35,512 bases of DNA from Ketobacter sp. MCCC 1A13808. GTDB taxonomy: Bacteria > Pseudomonadota > Gammaproteobacteria > Pseudomonadales > Ketobacteraceae. The notes beneath the pieces were generated by a model. The model saw nothing but the letters and a program-made list of their open reading frames with translations, did not search any database and was not told where the DNA came from. The DNA lies in contig NZ_VRKW01000023.1 of assembly GCF_009746715.1 (NCBI RefSeq), positions 1 through 35,512 of the forward strand. The letters run 5' to 3'. The translations under genes were made by a program, and so were the position numbers. Numbering within the stretch: the stretch's first letter is position 1; every line of letters starts with the position of its first letter. Shown here piece after piece: positions 13,988 to 22,662 of the stretch.

Positions 13988-14187
13988 TTATCCACAGACC
14001 CTATGGGTTTAATTACAGGTTATTTATTTATATAGGTTTAATACAGGTAATAAAGAGGAGCGCTACCGTTTATGCGTCAGAGCGCTACCGTTTATGCGTG
14101 GATAACTTGAAAAAGTCTCTGGAAGCCTTGCAACATCTGACTTTCGTGAGCGCTACCGTTTATGCGTGGATAACTTTAGTTATCCAC
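13988..14187. other. oriV: Iteron-type replication origin (oriV)
   Basis: Three copies of the 20-bp iteron GAGCGCTACCGTTTATGCGT lie at 14058-14077, 14080-14099 and 14148-14167. A perfect DnaA box TTATCCACA is at 13988-13996, with near-matches in GTGGATAACT (two places) and a perfect inverted repeat GTGGATAACT/AGTTATCCAC at 14166-14187. The array directly follows, in repA's reading direction, the repA stop codon. A fourth copy of the 19-bp core is 2 kb away at 16115-16133. RepA is expected to bind the iterons. Confidence 0.85.
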
Positions 14188-15054
14188 GGGGTTATAGAGC
14201 TTGGGGATGTGTGTAGGGCTGGGTTTCAATATCAACGTAGGTCCACCGTCTTCAATCCGAGCTTCCGGATAAACTACCTGGACTTTTTTGAGGGCCTGCA
14301 GAAATTTCAGTTTAAAGTTCCTTACCCCTTTTGCATCTGTCGCGTAGTTGGCACCGAACTGAGCTTGTAACGCTGGCCATGGTATGTTGGTAGGCTTATT
14401 CAGATAACTAAGTCTATATGTAAGCCAACAATAAATGTCTAACGCCATTGGAGAGCGTCTGAGAGCCTTCAGGGCACGAATATCAACTGGGACAGGGTTT
14501 TCTACAACTTCCCAGAAAAATCGCTCTGACAGCGTTACAGAGCTTTGCCACAGGGCTGCTTGGTCGGGTTGTTTGGGACTCCACCACAAATTAGCTTCAT
14601 CCGCGATCATGATGTTACGCATGCCAGTCATGTCATGGCCGGTGTAAGTGCATGACACAAAGCAGGAAAATAACCGGGTCATCTGATCTCGTAATCGGGT
14701 GATGCTTCCCCAGCGCCCACCCGTAGGCGCCATATCCAGCTCATCCATGAATTGGCTAAGGGTTTCACCCAAGATAATTTCACGATTGCGGGTTTTCACT
14801 GCTTCAGTGGTTAGCCATGAAATTAAAAGCCGGGGAATGTTGCCGTAGGGCAAGCCCACACTGGAAGGCGCAAGCATGGCTAGGGTGAAAGCCCCATTGG
14901 TACGCTCAAACTCGTTTCCTTCGATCTTAGAATGAGGCAAGGTCGCTTGGACGAGCGCACGAGCCATAAAGCCCAGTTTCCCCGCTTCTTTAGCGGCTTC
15001 TGCCTCTATGGCTAAAGACTCTGTAATCAGCTTATTGAGATTTTCATTATTCAT
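14176..15054 (-). CDS. repA: Plasmid replication initiator RepA
   Basis: The 292-residue protein has the RepA_C family pattern: FERTNGAFTLAMLAP near 48-62, GLPYGNIPRLLISWLTTEAV near 67-86, LSQFMDELDMAPTGGRWG, ITRLRDQMTRLFSC, then ALRRSPMALDIYCWLTYRLSY in the second half. Such proteins bind iterons and start replication. The gene ends inside the iteron/DnaA-box region. It is downstream of the parA and RHH genes on the same strand, with a 23-bp gap, so the three may be one operon. Confidence 0.9.
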   Translation of the reverse strand: MNNENLNKLITESLAIEAEAAKEAGKLGFMARALVQATLPHSKIEGNEFERTNGAFTLAMLAPSSVGLPYGNIPRLLISWLTTEAVKTRNREIILGETLSQFMDELDMAPTGGRWGSITRLRDQMTRLFSCFVSCTYTGHDMTGMRNIMIADEANLWWSPKQPDQAALWQSSVTLSERFFWEVVENPVPVDIRALKALRRSPMALDIYCWLTYRLSYLNKPTNIPWPALQAQFGANYATDAKGVRNFKLKFLQALKKVQVVYPEARIEDGGPTLILKPSPTHIPKLYNPVDN

Positions 15055-15077
15055 AATAAATAATACCTAAAAAATAA

Positions 15078-15335
15078 TTATGAATTATGCTTTAGGTATT
15101 TCTCGATGGCTTCTCTGACAATAGCACTGACTGTCCTCAGCTCTTTTCCAGCCCGCTTATTTTCACGAGCCATGTCTTCCAGAATCTCATGCATCGAGGC
15201 GGGCAGAGATAGAGAGGTACGAACCAATCGCTCTTCAGTGCTGTTGGCCTGGGCTCCATAAGGTTTATCCGCCAGCTCATTAGCTAATTTCTCTACATCC
15301 TCTATTCTGGCTTCACGCTTCTTGATGGTCATCAA
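15078..15335 (-). CDS. Ribbon-helix-helix partition/repressor protein (ParG-like partner of ParA)
   Basis: The 85-residue protein has a flexible charged N-terminus and a C-terminal RHH domain: RLVRTSLSLPASMHEILEDMA (beta strand and first helix), then VSAIVREAIEKYL (second helix). Its start overlaps the parA stop as ATGA, so it is translated with parA. Small RHH proteins act as the centromere-binding partner of short type Ib ParA ATPases and repress their operon. The palindromes upstream of parA (15981-16055) and at the gene's end are likely binding sites. Confidence 0.8.
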   Translation of the reverse strand: MMTIKKREARIEDVEKLANELADKPYGAQANSTEERLVRTSLSLPASMHEILEDMARENKRAGKELRTVSAIVREAIEKYLKHNS

Positions 15336-15967
15336 AACACCTCCGCAATGAGTGCCTGTACTTCTTGAATTGCCTGCTCGTTTCCATATTCCAAAACGGA
15401 CTGCCCCACAGGGATCACGTCCTTGTATGCCTTTCGGTAGTAACTGATCGACTCTAGTGGCTGGAATTCTTCAAATTGACTTACATACTCCAAAAACTCC
15501 CGCCGCTCAGTTTCTTTAACGGATGGGTTGGTACTTGCCATAGCGTGATAGATAAATACCTTAAGATCAGGGTTAAGGTCTCGGATACGCACCGTCTGCT
15601 GTTGGAGCTCTGCCAGTGTATCCAGATCAAGCTGGGAAGCCTGGTGGGGGGCAATGATCACTTGAGCAACAGCAGCACCGGTTATCATCTCGCGGGAGTT
15701 TCGCCCAGCTACATCGACAATGACGTAATCGAACTTCTCATCCAATGTACGCAGGGTTTGGCTGATATTGTCCCGCTTCTCCACCAAGGTGATGATTGGA
15801 TTATGCCCGGCTTCTTCACGATCCTGATGCCAGCGAGCTGCACTACGTTGAGGATCAGCATCTACCAAGCAAACATCCTTGCCTTTAGCCGCTAAACCGA
15901 CCGCCAGATTAGTTGCTGTCGTCGTCTTACCGGCCCCTCCCTTATTGCATCCAACAATAGCGATCAT
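15332..15967 (-). CDS. parA: ParA-type partition ATPase (type Ib)
   Basis: The 211-residue protein starts directly with the deviant Walker A motif GCNKGGAGKTTT (7-18), followed by VCLVDADPQRSA (A') and YVIVDVAGRN (Walker B). The short length with no N-terminal DNA-binding domain marks it as type Ib, which leaves autoregulation to the small partner protein. It should drive plasmid segregation by ATP-dependent binding to the nucleoid. It is the first gene of the parA-RHH-repA run. Confidence 0.9.
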   Translation of the reverse strand: MIAIVGCNKGGAGKTTTATNLAVGLAAKGKDVCLVDADPQRSAARWHQDREEAGHNPIITLVEKRDNISQTLRTLDEKFDYVIVDVAGRNSREMITGAAVAQVIIAPHQASQLDLDTLAELQQQTVRIRDLNPDLKVFIYHAMASTNPSVKETERREFLEYVSQFEEFQPLESISYYRKAYKDVIPVGQSVLEYGNEQAIQEVQALIAEVF

Positions 15968-15980
15968 TTATGAAACCCTA

Positions 15981-16055
15981 TTTCATAATTAGTAAGTAAT
16001 AATTATGAAAACATAAAGAAGCAGTTTTGGCAATAATTCATAATTATGAATTATT
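15981..16055. promoter_or_regulatory. Candidate parS/operator palindromes upstream of parA
   Basis: A perfect 24-bp palindrome centred on TTCATAATTATGAA lies at 16032-16055, and an inverted repeat TTTCATAATTA/TAATTATGAAA lies at 15981-16010. Both start within 90 bp upstream of the parA ATG. The same core, ATAATTATGAATTAT, occurs at 15074-15088, between the RHH gene and repA. Repeated identical cores at both ends of the parA-RHH unit suggest binding sites for the RHH protein, for repression and as the centromere. Confidence 0.65.
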
Positions 16056-16114
16056 TATTCACCTTAAAAAGGGAATTAAGGGCGCACAAAGTTATGCTAT
16101 TTCATGAGCTTAGA

Positions 16115-16133
16115 AGCGCTACCGTTTATGCGT
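16115..16133 (+). repeat. Fourth, distant iteron copy
   Basis: AGCGCTACCGTTTATGCGT here is identical to the core of the three origin iterons about 2 kb away. A partial copy, TTTATGCGT, occurs at 16697-16705 on the far side of the IS66 remnant. A distant iteron may serve in handcuffing or copy control, or be the remains of a larger array. Confidence 0.8.
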
Positions 16134-16210
16134 TATATCGAAAACTCGACTTGATGCATGGAGAATCCGGAAGCAGCCTTTCCCGGATTCTGTAAGAAGG
16201 TGCAAGCTGG

Positions 16211-16562
16211 AAACGGGCGGCGTAGAAGACAACAGCGGTCTGGGCAAGGCCATTCGTTACTTCGACAAGCATTTTGCAGGATTAGCCCGATTCTGTACTC
16301 AGGAAGGTGCCCCCATCGACAACAACATCATGGAGCGATACATCAAGCTGGTCGTCCGTAATCGGAAGAATGCGAATTTTATAAAACACCGAGCGGTGCG
16401 GCCATCGGCGATGTGTTGACTTCGGTAATAGCGACGGCGGCAGAGGCGCAGGTGAATCTCCTTGATTACTTGACTTGCCTGCAAAGGTATCAGAGTCAGG
16501 TCAGGGATTGCCCGGAGAAGTGGTTGCCCTGGGTGTATCAGGAAACACTTCAGCAAAAATCA
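16211..16562 (+). pseudogene. IS66-family transposase, C-terminal remnant with frameshift
   Basis: Read on the plus strand the sequence gives GLGKAIRYFDKHFAGLARF, then PIDNNIMERYIKLVVRNRKN, the NN-x-x-ER segment (with the catalytic Glu) of IS66 transposases. One T missing near 16380 shifts the frame. The continuation PSGAAIGDVLTSVIATAAEA, NLLDYLTCLQRYQ and the ending WVYQETLQQKS follow in the next frame to a stop at 16562. The N-terminal three quarters, the accessory genes and the element ends are missing, so it is a dead relic. Confidence 0.85.
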
Positions 16563-16754
16563 TAATGAATACGACTTGTCACGCAAGCGGTTCGTAAGCT
16601 CACGACTGATACGGATTTAGAGGATCGGTGTAATTCGATCCACGATTTCCTATATTATATTTACAATCGTCTGATTCGTAAGCAGTGATGTGGCTATTTA
16701 TGCGTAATGTTGAAGCCGGTTGAAGCTATGAAGTTACTGGCCCAATGTAAATCG

Positions 16755-16775
16755 TTGGCTCCCTACGGGAGCCAA
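16755..16775. terminator. Hairpin downstream of the M20 hydrolase gene
   Basis: TTGGCTCCC (16755-16763) and GGGAGCCAA (16767-16775) form a perfect 9-bp stem with a 3-base loop, 24 bp beyond the stop codon of the minus-strand M20 gene. A strong U-run is lacking on the minus strand, so termination may be partial. Position suggests the end of the dcs-like operon. Confidence 0.55.
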
Positions 16776-16798
16776 GCCTGTTTGTTACACAGAATAGC

Positions 16799-18091
16799 TC
16801 ACACACTCCCGGCCGTTGCAAGAAGGGAATGTAATAGTACGTTGGCACCGGCAACTCCCCATTCCCTGGTAATTTCTTCTGCTTCATTGTGAGATACACC
16901 ACCCGAACAAGGACACATTATCATGGTAGCGGGGGCCACCCGAGCTACCCAGCAAGCATCATGTCCGGCCCCTGAGTATATATCCATGTTTTTGTAACCG
17001 AGCTTGTCTGCCGATTTCCGTACGATGGATACCAATCCAGAATCGAATGCAATTGGATCATAGTGGCCGATGGGTTCGATGGAACAGCCTACACCAAGTG
17101 CAGCTGCAATTTTATGGGTTTCCGCTTCAATGGTTGCACACATGCTGTCGAGCTTAGCCTTCTCCACAGCCCTAATATCGATAGTAAATACGACCTTTCC
17201 GGGAAGCACATTACGCGAGTTGGGGGAGAATAAAACTTGCCCAATGGAACCGGCTGTGCCTGGTTGGTTATCCATCGCGATACCGTGGACCATTTCAAAG
17301 ATTCTCGCCATGGCCAATCCGGCATTTGCCCTCATGTTCATCGGTGTTGAACCAGTGTGGGCTTCACGTCCGGTCAACGTGACCTCTAGCCAGGATTGAC
17401 CCTGGCCATGAGTAACAACGCCGATGGTCTGACCTTCGGCTTCAAGTATTGGCCCTTGCTCGATGTGATATTCAATATAGGCATGCATAATTCTGCTACC
17501 AACCCGCTCCTCACCGAGCCATCCCGTTCGTACCAACTCAGCACCAAGAGTCCTACCTTGCTGATCCTTCCTGCCATGGGCATAGTCTAGCGAGTAGATA
17601 CCAGCATATACCCCTGAACCCAGCATGGAGGGTACAAAGCGGGAACCTTCTTCATTAGTCCAGTTCACAATCACGATCGAGCGCTCTGTGCGGACATTCT
17701 GGTCATTCAACGTACGTACCACCTCTAGTGCCGACAATACACCAAGCACCCCGTCAAACTTACCACCGGTTGGCTGTGTATCGAGATGGGAACCAACGTA
17801 GACTGGGAGCTCATCCGGTCGGGTTCCTCTGCGGGTAGCGTACATAGTTCCCATCTGGTCGACGCCCAGTGTCAGTCCCGCCGCTTCGCACCAGGATTGA
17901 AATCGATGGCGGCCTTCATTGTCAGCATCCGTCAAGGCCTGACGATTGCAGCCTCCCGCTACACCTGCTCCAATGGTAGCCATCTCCATCAAACTGTTCC
18001 ACAAGCGATCTTCATTGATACGTATCTTATCTTCTGCAATAGCCGTCATATTCGTACTCTCTGTCATTGCAAATGTGGGACGTTGCCCCAT
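16799..18091 (-). CDS. M20-family Zn-dependent amidohydrolase (N-carbamoylase / beta-ureidopropionase type)
   Basis: The 430-residue protein has the ligand set of the HyuC/allantoate amidohydrolase group of M20 enzymes: H102 (GSHLDTQPTGG), D113 (KFDGVLGV), E148 (TNEEGSRF), H209 (EYHIEQGP) and a late His in SHNEAE, plus GREAHTGSTPM in the lid domain. These enzymes remove carbamoyl groups, releasing CO2 and ammonia. It follows the dcsD-like gene by 62 bp. DcsD makes O-ureidoserine, which carries a carbamoyl group on an aminooxy nitrogen, so this enzyme could convert it to O-amino-L-serine. That substrate is inferred from context. Starts at 18091 and 18067 are both possible. Confidence 0.85.
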   Translation of the reverse strand: MGQRPTFAMTESTNMTAIAEDKIRINEDRLWNSLMEMATIGAGVAGGCNRQALTDADNEGRHRFQSWCEAAGLTLGVDQMGTMYATRRGTRPDELPVYVGSHLDTQPTGGKFDGVLGVLSALEVVRTLNDQNVRTERSIVIVNWTNEEGSRFVPSMLGSGVYAGIYSLDYAHGRKDQQGRTLGAELVRTGWLGEERVGSRIMHAYIEYHIEQGPILEAEGQTIGVVTHGQGQSWLEVTLTGREAHTGSTPMNMRANAGLAMARIFEMVHGIAMDNQPGTAGSIGQVLFSPNSRNVLPGKVVFTIDIRAVEKAKLDSMCATIEAETHKIAAALGVGCSIEPIGHYDPIAFDSGLVSIVRKSADKLGYKNMDIYSGAGHDACWVARVAPATMIMCPCSGGVSHNEAEEITREWGVAGANVLLHSLLATAGSV

Positions 18092-18153
18092 TGTTTGTTC
18101 GAATGATTGAAACGGAAGAACCAGTTATACCGGGAAACAGAAATGAATAAATC

Positions 18154-19113
18154 CTAACCGAGTGCTTCGAGCCACTCGTCGTCAGATCCTTCACTCACTC
18201 CGTCAAATAGCACCGTAGATAAATAACGCTCACCCGTGTCAGGAAGCATTGCCAGCAAAACAGAACCTTCTGGGGCAGAATTGGCCACACGCAGGGCGGT
18301 CGCCACTGTTGCGCCAGCTGATATACCAACGAATATGCCTTCTTCCGAACAAAGCCTACGTGATATTTCCAACGCATCGGACTCATCCACTGTCAGCAGC
18401 TCATCGATGACTCTGGTGTCAAGCAAGCTTGGTACAAAATCAGGCGTCCAGCCCTGAATAGCATGTACACTCCATCCTTCTCCAGCAATTACAGCAGCAT
18501 TGGCCGGCTCGGTGGCAATAATGCGCAACTTTGGACGGGCCAACTTCATTACTTGGCCAACACCCGTCAGGGTTCCGCCTGTGCCAGATCCAGTTACAAA
18601 ATAGTCAAGTCGCTTCCCGGCGAAGTCACTTAGAATCTCTGCTCCAGTAGTCATGCGGTGGAAGTTGGGGTTCGCGAGGTTATCAAACTGCCGTGGTCGA
18701 AACCAACCATGCTGTTCAGCCAGCCGATCAGCGATACGATTTCCACCACTGCTACCTTCTTCGCTAGGAAACAGTATGACTTTGCCACCATAGGCACGAA
18801 TCATTTTACGACGTTCGACAGAATAGCCATCCCCCAAGATGGCCACAAACCGGTAGCCTCTCGCCGCCGCAACCATTGCCAATGCAATGCCGACATTTCC
18901 TGAAGTACATTCAACAATGGTGTCACCCGGCTTTAGTAATCCCTTCTGTTCCGCATCAAGTATGACGCCTAGAGCAAGTCGATCCTTGACGGAGCCTCCA
19001 GGATTGAAAGACTCCACTTTGACATAAACAGTGGTATGGCTCGGTGCAATCTTCTGCAGCTTCACAATTGGGGTTCGACCAATGGTATCTAGAATATTAT
19101 CGAAAATTGGCAT
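18154..19113 (-). CDS. dcsD: Cysteine synthase/OASS-fold PLP enzyme, probable DcsD-like O-ureidoserine synthase
   Basis: The 319-residue protein is a fold-type II PLP enzyme: NPGGSVKDR with the PLP lysine K43, substrate loop TSGNVG (70-75, where OASS usually has TSGNTG) and the phosphate loop GSGTGGTLTGVG near 175-187. The family makes cysteine from O-acetylserine and sulfide. DcsD of the cycloserine pathway belongs to it and uses hydroxyurea as well. Here the gene is followed by a ureido-hydrolase and, before the transposon entered, was preceded by the exporter, dcsA-like and dcsB-like genes; DcsB produces hydroxyurea. An ordinary plasmid cysteine synthase cannot be excluded on sequence alone. 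AGGA precedes the ATG. Confidence 0.75.
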   Translation of the reverse strand: MPIFDNILDTIGRTPIVKLQKIAPSHTTVYVKVESFNPGGSVKDRLALGVILDAEQKGLLKPGDTIVECTSGNVGIALAMVAAARGYRFVAILGDGYSVERRKMIRAYGGKVILFPSEEGSSGGNRIADRLAEQHGWFRPRQFDNLANPNFHRMTTGAEILSDFAGKRLDYFVTGSGTGGTLTGVGQVMKLARPKLRIIATEPANAAVIAGEGWSVHAIQGWTPDFVPSLLDTRVIDELLTVDESDALEISRRLCSEEGIFVGISAGATVATALRVANSAPEGSVLLAMLPDTGERYLSTVLFDGVSEGSDDEWLEALG

Positions 19114-19172
19114 GATACGATCCTATTGATAAGGTTGTCTTTCTAGCGCCGGTGAAATTTATTGCCCAGCGC

Positions 19173-19177
19173 TTGTA
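19173..19177. repeat. 5-bp target site duplication (left copy)
   Basis: TTGTA directly before the transposon left end matches TTGTA at 121-125 directly after its right end. This 5-bp duplication is the Tn3-family norm and shows the element entered by one event and has not been rearranged since at its ends. Confidence 0.93.
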
Positions 19178-19215
19178 GGGGTCCTGTGGAAGAACCGACA
19201 AATTTGACAAGTTTG
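19178..19215 (+). repeat. Left terminal inverted repeat of the transposon
   Basis: It starts GGGGTCCTGTGGAAGAACCG and continues ACAAATTTGACAAGTTTG. It matches the other end with a single difference at position 6 (C here, T there). It lies 20 bp beyond the tnpA stop codon in the direction of transcription. Confidence 0.95.
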
Positions 19216-19235
19216 CATAAACGACCAATTTATCA

Positions 19236-22200
19236 TCAATTCTGAGGCCCATCGTCACGCCAAAAATGCTGTTTCACATGATCCTCCAATATCCTTGCCA
19301 TCGCGTCTACATCAATTTTCCCGCTGCTTTTCTTGAAGTTATACCGACCTGTAAATAACGTATGTGTCCAGGCAATCGGTGAAATCCGGATAAATTCATC
19401 GATGACCGCTTGAGGCGCGCCGTTGGCCAGCATCCTTTGGTACACGGCATTCAAGATCATGCTGTTGTAGGCCACGATACAGTTGGCGATTAACCTGGCA
19501 GCATGGGCACTGACCCGGTTTTCGACGATTCTTTTGCCTTGAAAGATGCCGTTATAAGTCTTCCGGATATTGCTCTGAAGCTGATGGTAGGCCTCTGTGC
19601 GATTACGGGCGCTTCGGATTGCTTTCCTGAGCTCCATATCGTCAATCAGATTGAGAACATGGATACTCTTGAAGATGGTATTATATTCAAACAGCGCGGC
19701 TTTGAGCCTGGCATAACGGGCATGTGAGTTGAGCTTACGGATGATATTGCTCTGGGTGTTCTCCTGCATGATGAGTGAAAGTAATACCCGCATGACACCT
19801 CGACGTTGTGAGCGGATACGATCAACATTGATCACGCCCTTGGGTTTGAGGATTCCGGTGTCATAGTCTAACGGTTCAGCGGTATAGATATCGTCAGCAG
19901 CGTCTCGCACATTTTTGATGCTGGGGACATAATCCACGTCGATGGAATCCAGCGTGACAAAATTCAGCTTGTTCAATGAATGGTTATCACCGGTCACCAT
20001 GTGGATATCAATATCGGTTTTGTTGTTGTAGATCATATCGTACAGCGAATGTCCTTCGTACTCGTTCAGGCCGATATTTTTCGCATTAACTGCCACATAG
20101 TTGGCGAGCAGCGTGTAGAGTGAGATACCACGGCCTTTGCCAAGGTGCTTCCTGGAGTAACGGGATTGAATTGTACTGTCTGTGGTCGCAAATTTTTGTC
20201 CATCCGCATCCGCTAGTACTTTCTCATCCATCAAATTCCACTGATTAAATATGGGAAGCGAATGAATGTGGTTACTGACAATTTCATTGGCGGCGCATAG
20301 CGTATCCACCCGCACGAAATCCTCCCGCATTGCACGTAACTGGCTGATTTCCAGGTCAGACATATCAGCCATTTTCAATGTACCGAACCCAAACGCCTCT
20401 GATAACAAGCAGGCGTTGATCGCCAGAGGCAGCGGTTTTTTCCGCTTGGTGTAGCGATCTTTCATGTGGGTAAATGCGCTCCACATTCCAATCCGATCGC
20501 CGATGAACATGACAATACTGGCAATGTCCACCTTGGGCAGGTTTTTAAAGAACGCATCATCCAGCTTTTCAACACTGTCATAGAGCAAACTCCAGTGTTG
20601 TTGTCCGGTCTTGGTTTCTCGAACACTGAATCCATGATTATTATTCTCACGGATATTGTGAGTCGTTCGCTCCCAGGCGTTGTTCAGCTCCTGAAGCGCC
20701 TCCTCAAGTCGCTGATCACAGTAGATGGGTATCTTGGGATAACCAAACTCCGCCGCGATCTTCTCAACATCGTCTACCAGTGCGTCGTCCACCAGATCGG
20801 TATCGATATCACAGTAAGAGACACTGTCATTGCAATAGAGACGGCCACGGTCAATCTCATGATAAATTTTCTGGTAAACAAAGAACTCGAACAGGTACGG
20901 ATCGATGTGCGTGTCATTCGGTTCCCGCTTCAAATATTGATTCATGTTTTTGGGGATGGTAAACCCCAGGTCATCACAAATTTTTAAATCCGATGGACTT
21001 TTCCCGCTGGCATAATGCGCTTTCAGTAGATTGATCAATTCGCCGATGTAGCTGTTTTCCTTGTAGTACTCCAGCTTGACTGTTGTAAATATCGGGCGAA
21101 GATACAGTGCAAATATGCGAGAAGATTTTCCATAGTACTCCCACAAGGCGGCTTTCTTATCGAAAGATTTGCCTTCCAGAAACTCTGCCATGGCTGAAAA
21201 CTGCTCTTTGGGCAACATGCTGTAGGCTGCTTCATTCAGTTCATCCTGACTCATGTTGGGGTTTCGATTTGGGAACCACTTCAAAAACTTGGCCAGCTTG
21301 GGAAAGTCGGTCACCACCTTGGAGCTGTGCTCCATATGAGCCATTGAGGCGTAGGTCTTGCCGGCGTCCATAATGGCGCGGGTGTGATAGCAAAAACTAA
21401 CGATCAGATTATCCATAATCTGTTGGTAGCGGTGGTAAACAAAGCACAAAGCATAGAGCCATTTTTGCGGTTTGCTCAGCCGACGTAAGCGGGATGCGGC
21501 ATACTGTTCGGCAACATCGGCATAGTAGCGAACGGCATTCTTTGACAACCCCAGAGACGGAATAAAACCGTTCGCAAACTCGTACAACTCCTCAATCCGC
21601 AGGGCTTTGTCCACTTCCGATTTGACCGCCGTATACTGAAAGTCTTTTTGATCCGCGCGAATGATGTTGAGCGCCGTGATACCATCATCTCGCCGCACCA
21701 GCGTCATAAGCTGGCCACTGATTGATGACGGTATGGAAGAGATGGCGTTATTTAACCGCTGTTCCTCGGCGGCAAAGGCGCGGCTGAACATGTCCTGGAA
21801 CGTTCGATAGGACGGAATGATTAAATTCTGGTGATCGAAAAACGCGAGCAACTGCCGGAAAGCACTGTGCCCTTTGGGGTAATAGCGTAATAACAGACCG
21901 ATGTGGGATTCTATTTCAGCTCTAAATTGAGGCGACCAGCTTCGGTAGTCGAAAAGTGACAGTATCGCCTGGCGTTGCTTACGCGAATATTCACGAGAGA
22001 GGTTTCCGGTGAACTGTGCCGCATCTGCACCGTTGTAATAGGTTGCAACGATATATTCAACATCGGCACTGACCTCATCGAGCGAATAGTTAAAAAACTG
22101 CTGCTTGGCCTTGAAATAACCCAATTGCAGGATGAAGTGGATACGGGTCTGGGTATTGCGAAACTGCTCAAGCGCGGCGCGTTCTGTCGGACTTAATGAA

Positions 22201-22298
22201 AAATACAGGCTTTGTTCATGGGTATTGAATTCTGGGCGAGCATATAACTCTTCGACTTCCGTGCTGGATAACAGCTGAATACGTTCGATATTTTCCAT
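19236..22298 (-). CDS. tnpA: Tn3-family transposase TnpA
   Basis: The protein has 1,020 residues, the size of Tn3-family transposases. The C-terminal half has the family's DDE blocks: FATTDSTIQSRYS (first Asp), HMVTGDNHSLNKLNF (second Asp) and RNRTEAYHQLQ (Glu), together with GRYNFKKS near the C-terminus. The N-terminal half is the terminal-repeat-binding region. It ends 20 bp from the left inverted repeat. Transposition is replicative and forms cointegrates, which TnpS/TnpT at the other end should resolve. The gene is uninterrupted and looks functional. Confidence 0.95.
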   Translation of the reverse strand: MENIERIQLLSSTEVEELYARPEFNTHEQSLYFSLSPTERAALEQFRNTQTRIHFILQLGYFKAKQQFFNYSLDEVSADVEYIVATYYNGADAAQFTGNLSREYSRKQRQAILSLFDYRSWSPQFRAEIESHIGLLLRYYPKGHSAFRQLLAFFDHQNLIIPSYRTFQDMFSRAFAAEEQRLNNAISSIPSSISGQLMTLVRRDDGITALNIIRADQKDFQYTAVKSEVDKALRIEELYEFANGFIPSLGLSKNAVRYYADVAEQYAASRLRRLSKPQKWLYALCFVYHRYQQIMDNLIVSFCYHTRAIMDAGKTYASMAHMEHSSKVVTDFPKLAKFLKWFPNRNPNMSQDELNEAAYSMLPKEQFSAMAEFLEGKSFDKKAALWEYYGKSSRIFALYLRPIFTTVKLEYYKENSYIGELINLLKAHYASGKSPSDLKICDDLGFTIPKNMNQYLKREPNDTHIDPYLFEFFVYQKIYHEIDRGRLYCNDSVSYCDIDTDLVDDALVDDVEKIAAEFGYPKIPIYCDQRLEEALQELNNAWERTTHNIRENNNHGFSVRETKTGQQHWSLLYDSVEKLDDAFFKNLPKVDIASIVMFIGDRIGMWSAFTHMKDRYTKRKKPLPLAINACLLSEAFGFGTLKMADMSDLEISQLRAMREDFVRVDTLCAANEIVSNHIHSLPIFNQWNLMDEKVLADADGQKFATTDSTIQSRYSRKHLGKGRGISLYTLLANYVAVNAKNIGLNEYEGHSLYDMIYNNKTDIDIHMVTGDNHSLNKLNFVTLDSIDVDYVPSIKNVRDAADDIYTAEPLDYDTGILKPKGVINVDRIRSQRRGVMRVLLSLIMQENTQSNIIRKLNSHARYARLKAALFEYNTIFKSIHVLNLIDDMELRKAIRSARNRTEAYHQLQSNIRKTYNGIFQGKRIVENRVSAHAARLIANCIVAYNSMILNAVYQRMLANGAPQAVIDEFIRISPIAWTHTLFTGRYNFKKSSGKIDVDAMARILEDHVKQHFWRDDGPQN

Positions 22299-22338
22299 AG
22301 CGAGTGCCGATTCAATGCGGCCCGATCGTCAGCCACAT

Positions 22339-22647
22339 TTAAATCACCTCGCGCCCATCCAGGTGATTCACTGGCACCATCCGCTTGTGCAGGACACCAA
22401 ACACCACCAACTGCTGCGCATGAACCACGTAATAAATGACATGACTGATGTGGGGGAAGCTCAACACGTCCTCCCCTACATCCGGCCTGGGCTTTCCCAG
22501 GGACGGGGTTTCAGCCAGCAGGTGAAGGGTTTGTCGGAGTTCGAACAGGTATTTCTTCGACTGCGCTTCTCCCCATCGGTCTAGGGTAAAACGACGAATG
22601 TCGATAAGATCGGATTGAGCATCCGGGGTTAAGCGGTAATTTGACAT
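22339..22647 (-). CDS. parE: RelE/ParE-family toxin
   Basis: The 102-residue protein follows ParE: YRLTPDAQSDLIDIRRFTLDRWG at the start, ETPSLGKPRPDVGEDVLSFP in the middle and HVIYYVVHAQQLVVFGVLHKRM at the end. ParE toxins inhibit DNA gyrase, while RelE relatives cut mRNA; the pattern favours ParE. It is the last gene of a three-gene run (Phd-like antitoxin, unknown gene, toxin) located 40 bp from tnpA. Tn3-family transposons often carry such modules beside their transposition genes. Confidence 0.85.
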   Translation of the reverse strand: MSNYRLTPDAQSDLIDIRRFTLDRWGEAQSKKYLFELRQTLHLLAETPSLGKPRPDVGEDVLSFPHISHVIYYVVHAQQLVVFGVLHKRMVPVNHLDGREVI

Positions 22648-22662
22648 GGCGTATTGGCGGGA

